From Treponema sp. (GTDB taxonomy: Bacteria > Spirochaetota > Spirochaetia > Treponematales > Breznakiellaceae): a stretch of DNA of 10,605 nt. Location of the stretch: positions 1 through 10,605 of the forward strand of contig JAITHQ010000246.1 in the NCBI GenBank assembly GCA_031279925.1, in the 5' to 3' direction. Shown in pieces: positions 8,438 through 10,605 of this stretch (the first letter of the stretch is position 1; each line of letters begins with the position of its first letter). A model generated the notes under the pieces. That model was given only the letters and a program-made list of their open reading frames with translations. It did not search any database and was not told the DNA's origin. The position numbers and the translations under genes were made by a program.

Positions 8438-8650
8438 TTATTTCCTTGTGAGAAAACCGCTTTGACGTAAATCCCTATGCTGCAAAAAGTTACGATTTTC
8501 TCTAAGAGCCAGTTGAAAACCCAACCGGGGTTTTCAACTGGCTCAATTTACATTCCCTCTTACTATAACATATTTTGGCGTCACTTGTATCGAAAAATCA
8601 GGGAATTCGGGTTGTTTTTTTTATTTTTTCATGGTATTGATATGGAAACA
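8438..8650. other. Divergent intergenic region between tamB and tmk
   Basis: Both flanking genes point away from this stretch of about 210 bp, so it should hold promoters for each. It contains the palindrome at 8506-8544 and a T-rich leader (GTTGTTTTTTTT then ATTTTTT, about 8611-8629) just before tmk. TATAAC at 8564-8569 resembles a -10 box for tmk, but no well-spaced -35 hexamer accompanies it (TTTACA at 8547-8552 is too close). I could not identify a convincing tamB promoter. The plus-strand frame stays open from 8477 into tmk, but the translation there has no tmk-like content. Confidence 0.6.
8506..8544. repeat. Perfect 17-bp-arm palindrome in the tmk/tamB promoter region
   Basis: The arms GAGCCAGTTGAAAACCC (8506-8522) and GGGTTTTCAACTGGCTC (8528-8544) are exact complements with a 5-nt loop AACCG. 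It cannot end the transcript of either neighbouring gene, since both diverge from it, and no T-run follows on either strand. The outer ends GAGCC(A/T)GTTG match the palindrome in the transposase remnant, suggesting a common repeat family. Alternatives are an operator between divergent promoters, or an RNA hairpin in the 5' leader of one gene. Confidence 0.85.
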
Positions 8651-9310
8651 ATGGAAATTCTACGCAATTTTGCCGTGTTTGAAGGCGGAGACGGCAGTGG
8701 AACCAGTACCCAGATCGCGTTTTTGGAACGGCGATTCGCCGGAAACGGCCCGCAGTCGCCGGTATTTTACCCTACTTTTGAGCCGACCGGCGGACCGGCC
8801 GGCCGTCTGATACGTTCCGCCCTGAAACGGGAAATTTCCTTGCTGCCCGCCACCCTTGCCCGGCTGTTCGCCGCAGACCGGAACGAGCATGTATACAGCG
8901 CGGACGGCATTGCCGAACACTGCCGCAGGGGGGAACTGGTGGTTTCAGACCGTTACACCCTTTCCTCGTTGGTGTACCAGGGCATCGAATGCGGCGACTC
9001 GCTCCCCCGCGCCCTGAATTCCTCTTTTCCCGTCCCGGAGCTGCTAATATTCTTCGACATAGACCCGGAAACCGCCGCGAAACGCCTGCAAAACCGCCCT
9101 TCGCTTGAGATATATGAGTATCTGGAATTCCAGTACAAAGTCCGCGAAAAGTACCGCTCCCTAGCGGACGAGTGCCAAAAGAGCGGCGTCCGGGTAGAAA
9201 CCATTGATGCGGCCAAACCCCCGGAAGAAGTTGCCGAAGATGTGTGGAGCGCCTTGCGGAAAATGCCGATATTTGAAGCAGAGAGCGGGGAACAGGCGAG
9301 CTTATTGTAA
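8651..9310 (+). CDS. tmk: Thymidylate (dTMP) kinase with atypical P-loop
   Basis: This is a cytoplasmic dTMP kinase of 219 residues, phosphorylating dTMP to dTDP with ATP for DNA synthesis. It starts ILRNFAVFEGGDGSGTSTQ, the family P-loop region, but the lysine of the Walker A motif GxxxxGK(S/T) is replaced by threonine (GSGTST). Other family landmarks are present: EPTGGPAGRLIR in place of the common REPGG segment, the DRY motif in VVSDRYTLSSLVYQG (about residues 97-111), and IFFDIDPETAAKRLQNR before the lid region. The length is normal. The open frame extends up to 8477, but the leader has no family similarity. ATG 8651 (weak GGA just upstream) or ATG 8642 (three residues longer) are the realistic starts, and the ribosome binding site does not clearly decide. 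The gene is divergent from tamB; in Borrelia, as I recall, tmk (BB0793) is also next to tamB. Function is likely but the P-loop change deserves care. Confidence 0.88.
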   Translation: MEILRNFAVFEGGDGSGTSTQIAFLERRFAGNGPQSPVFYPTFEPTGGPAGRLIRSALKREISLLPATLARLFAADRNEHVYSADGIAEHCRRGELVVSDRYTLSSLVYQGIECGDSLPRALNSSFPVPELLIFFDIDPETAAKRLQNRPSLEIYEYLEFQYKVREKYRSLADECQKSGVRVETIDAAKPPEEVAEDVWSALRKMPIFEAESGEQASLL

Positions 9311-9334
9311 TTGGATGCGGGTCTTTTATTCGCT

Positions 9335-9377
9335 CCGCGCCAATAATATTCATCTACGCCCCCCTGGTGAGGCGCGG
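9335..9377 (+). promoter_or_regulatory. GC-rich stem-loop between tmk and the next gene
   Basis: CCGCGCC (9335-9341) and GGCGCGG (9371-9377) are perfect 7-bp complements around a 29-nt loop. The stem ends 6 nt before the GGTGGA ribosome binding site (9384-9389) of the downstream gene. There is no T-run after it, so it is not a normal terminator. It might affect mRNA stability or initiation, or be chance. Confidence 0.3.
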
Positions 9378-9397
9378 TTATTTGGTGGAAACAAAAA

Positions 9398-10015
9398 ATG
9401 GGAAAGAGGGTTTTTAGAATAGTTATCCTGGGGGCTGTTTTGCTTGGAGCGGGCGTTCCCCTGAACGCCTATTATGTTACCTACAAGGAACAATATTACC
9501 GGCTTTACCATCTGCACCATATCCAGTACCCCGACGACACCATGGAAAACATCTACTGGCTGGAGCAGGCAATAAAGGCCGATTTCGCCAACCCTCTGTA
9601 CGCCATGACCCTTATCGAAAACGAAAACCAGTGGGAAAAATACCGTTATCTGTTTAACATGCACATCAACCTCAAGTTGATTGAACAGTACCTTTTTCTG
9701 GGGAATAAATGGAACAAACGGGAGGTATATTTCTACAACGCCCCCTGGAAAGAGCAAAACCTTGAAAGCCTTAAAACTGCGGAAACCTGTTACCGTACCG
9801 CCCTTTACTACTGGAAGGCGGCGTCTGAGTGGGCGGAAAAAGCCAGAGAAAAGCGATTCCGTTTTATCAATCTGCAAAAAATCCAGTTCTGGGAAGATGA
9901 GGCCCACCGGATGGAAACCGGGGAACTGAACTACGAAAAGACTATCAGCCGTGAACTTGATCTGCTGCAAAAGGCGCGGGAACGATTCGAAGCAATGGGC
10001 GAAAACACCTATTAA
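9398..10015 (+). CDS. Exported helical hypothetical protein, spirochete type
   Basis: This is a 205-residue protein with an N-terminal signal peptide (MGKR, hydrophobic core IVILGAVLLGAGVPLNA, cleavage probably after residue 24), so it is likely periplasmic. The mature part is unusually rich in Tyr, Trp, Leu and charged residues. It is predicted by eye to be all helical, with TPR-like or coiled-coil spacing: MENIYWLEQAIKADFANPLY, NMHINLKLIEQYLFLG, TCYRTALYYWKAASEWAEKA and ELDLLQKARERFEAM. There is no lipobox cysteine, transmembrane segment after the signal, or catalytic motif. ATG 9398 has GGTGGA 8 nt upstream. It lies 87 nt after tmk on the same strand and may share its transcript. I do not recognise a named family with confidence. 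Small periplasmic TPR proteins of the spirochete flagellar collar are one possible comparison, offered only as a guess. Confidence 0.8.
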   Translation: MGKRVFRIVILGAVLLGAGVPLNAYYVTYKEQYYRLYHLHHIQYPDDTMENIYWLEQAIKADFANPLYAMTLIENENQWEKYRYLFNMHINLKLIEQYLFLGNKWNKREVYFYNAPWKEQNLESLKTAETCYRTALYYWKAASEWAEKAREKRFRFINLQKIQFWEDEAHRMETGELNYEKTISRELDLLQKARERFEAMGENTY

Positions 10016-10288
10016 ATTCCCTAATTTGCTTTTACGGCGCTGGTTTGCATTATGCTTCAAGACGAGGTCTTTTCTTTCGGGACCTTCCCTCTCGTTTTGC
10101 GTCAACCGGCTCCGGCTCCCTAATCCCGTCGATTAAGGATGCCGCTTCTCCCCTAAAACATAAATTGTCCGCCCCAGAGTCCCCGGTGTGTCAGTTGGAC
10201 GAGGGCCTTTCGGACACAGAAATGGCCGTGGACGGAATTATTGCATGGTGTTCTACAAGTCAATCCACTTAATAAGGACGAAGCTCAA
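10016..10288. other. Intergenic stretch without a convincing gene
   Basis: No open frame here has a good start, ribosome binding site or recognisable protein content. A plus-strand frame ending at 10272 has a late stretch (EGLSDTEMAVDGIIAW) that looks more protein-like than its beginning and could be a gene remnant, but I cannot assign it. A weak inverted repeat AGGTC/GACCT (10065-10069 and 10081-10085), followed shortly by CTCGTTTT, might act as a terminator for the upstream gene. Confidence 0.45.
10064..10098 (+). terminator. Weak possible terminator after the exported protein gene
   Basis: AGGTC and GACCT pair across an 11-nt loop, with possible outer CGAG/CTCG pairing through a bulge, followed by four T. 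The stem is short, imperfect and about 50 nt after the stop codon, so this is a tentative call. Confidence 0.2.
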
Positions 10289-10445
10289 TTTTAGCTTCTT
10301 GCCATGGAATAGGTGAATTCTTGAAAAAATCCACGGATTGTACGAATTTTCATGGATTATACCGGTTCTGGAAAACTGAAATCCGTGTTAATCCATGTAA
10401 TCCGTGGACCTCCTTTAGTTATTCTTAAGGGGAACAACTATACAA
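10289..10445. repeat. Dispersed repeat copy 2, same orientation as copy 1
   Basis: Begins TTTTAGCTTCTTGCCATGGA and ends GGGGAACAACTATACAA, as does the copy at 1-156. Differences are nine transitions and one extra A in the A-run before TCCACGG. The palindromic core is retained, although the inner unit GCACGGATT of copy 1 is GTACGAATT here. Sequence beyond the right end is unrelated to that after copy 1, which fixes the shared right boundary. Upstream flank ends AAGCTCAA. Confidence 0.85.
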
Positions 10446-10605
10446 GTTCGTCAAGATGCCTGCGCTACAGGGCGTGCCTGGCGTAAGGGCGGTCTACCAA
10501 GAAATGCGGAACCGCTTCATCCTGCGAGGCAAACCCAAAGAGGCCGGCTCCGGGTAGGGCGTGTTTAGCCGTAAGCCCCGCCGGTTTGGTTCGGTATAGA
10601 ACAAG
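10446..10605. other. Window-end fragment with short open frames on both strands
   Basis: On the plus strand a frame from ATG 10456 to TAG 10557 encodes 33 residues (MPALQGVPGVRAVYQEMRNR and onward). It stays open upstream into the repeat and could be the tail of a gene cut by the repeat. On the minus strand a frame is open from the window end to a TAG at 10465-10467 (containing AGLFGFASQDEAVPHFLVD) and could be the 3' end of a gene starting outside the window. The two overlap, so at most one is likely real. I recognise neither, and neither start is supported. Confidence 0.3.

Noticed and set aside
8506..8544. Rho-independent terminator
   Set aside because: No T-run follows on either strand and both neighbouring genes are transcribed away from it.
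8477..8650. Longer tmk with an N-terminal extension from ATG 8477
   Set aside because: The extension translates the palindrome and T-tract, has no similarity to Tmk, and the family starts right at ILRNFAVFEG.
9350..10105. Minus-strand 251-codon frame opposite the exported protein gene
   Set aside because: It is the antisense of a gene with a good signal peptide and ribosome binding site; the antisense product has no recognisable motifs.
1..10445. Composite transposon bounded by the two repeats
   Set aside because: The interval carries conserved core genes in their usual spirochete order and no transposase that could act on the repeats; the only one present is dead and lies at one edge.

Overview
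The window looks like chromosomal DNA of a treponeme (Spirochaetes), probably one of the free-living or termite-gut type rather than a host-adapted pathogen. The protein sequences are treponeme-like, the order tamB-bamA-ompH matches what I recall of T. pallidum (TP0325-TP0327) and Borrelia (BB0794-BB0796), base composition looks close to 50% GC, and there are insertion-sequence remnants and dispersed palindromic repeats that the compact pathogen genomes largely lack. The genus assignment is inference; no search was run.

Layout. Positions 1-156 hold a repeat built from short palindromic units; a second copy lies at 10289-10445. Positions 157-920 hold a badly decayed IS630-family transposase on the minus strand. 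It carries two in-frame stops, a 40-nt insertion containing a palindrome, a one-base frameshift and a 3' truncation where the repeat begins. It touches the end of the main operon, read right to left (minus strand): tamB (4013-8437), bamA (1458-4004) and ompH/skp (917-1447). The genes are packed so that the stop codon of each of the first two overlaps the ribosome binding site of the next. A 200-bp divergent intergenic region with a perfect 17-bp palindrome separates this operon from tmk (8651-9310) on the plus strand. tmk is followed by a gene for a small exported helical protein (9398-10015) that I cannot name with confidence. Positions 10016-10288 have no convincing gene. After the second repeat copy only short open fragments run to the window end.

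Functionally, the core is the outer-membrane biogenesis module: OmpH/Skp is the periplasmic chaperone that carries unfolded beta-barrel proteins, BamA is the barrel-insertion machine, and TamB is an inner-membrane-anchored, envelope-spanning beta-structured protein that works with BamA-family partners (in spirochetes BamA itself, since no tamA is seen here). tmk makes dTDP for DNA synthesis and is probably next to the module by conserved order only.

I did not find a new defence or mobile system. The most interesting non-coding signals are the two related palindromes (one apparently inserted in the dead transposase with a 6-bp target duplication, the other in the tmk/tamB promoter region) and the 156/157-bp repeat pair.
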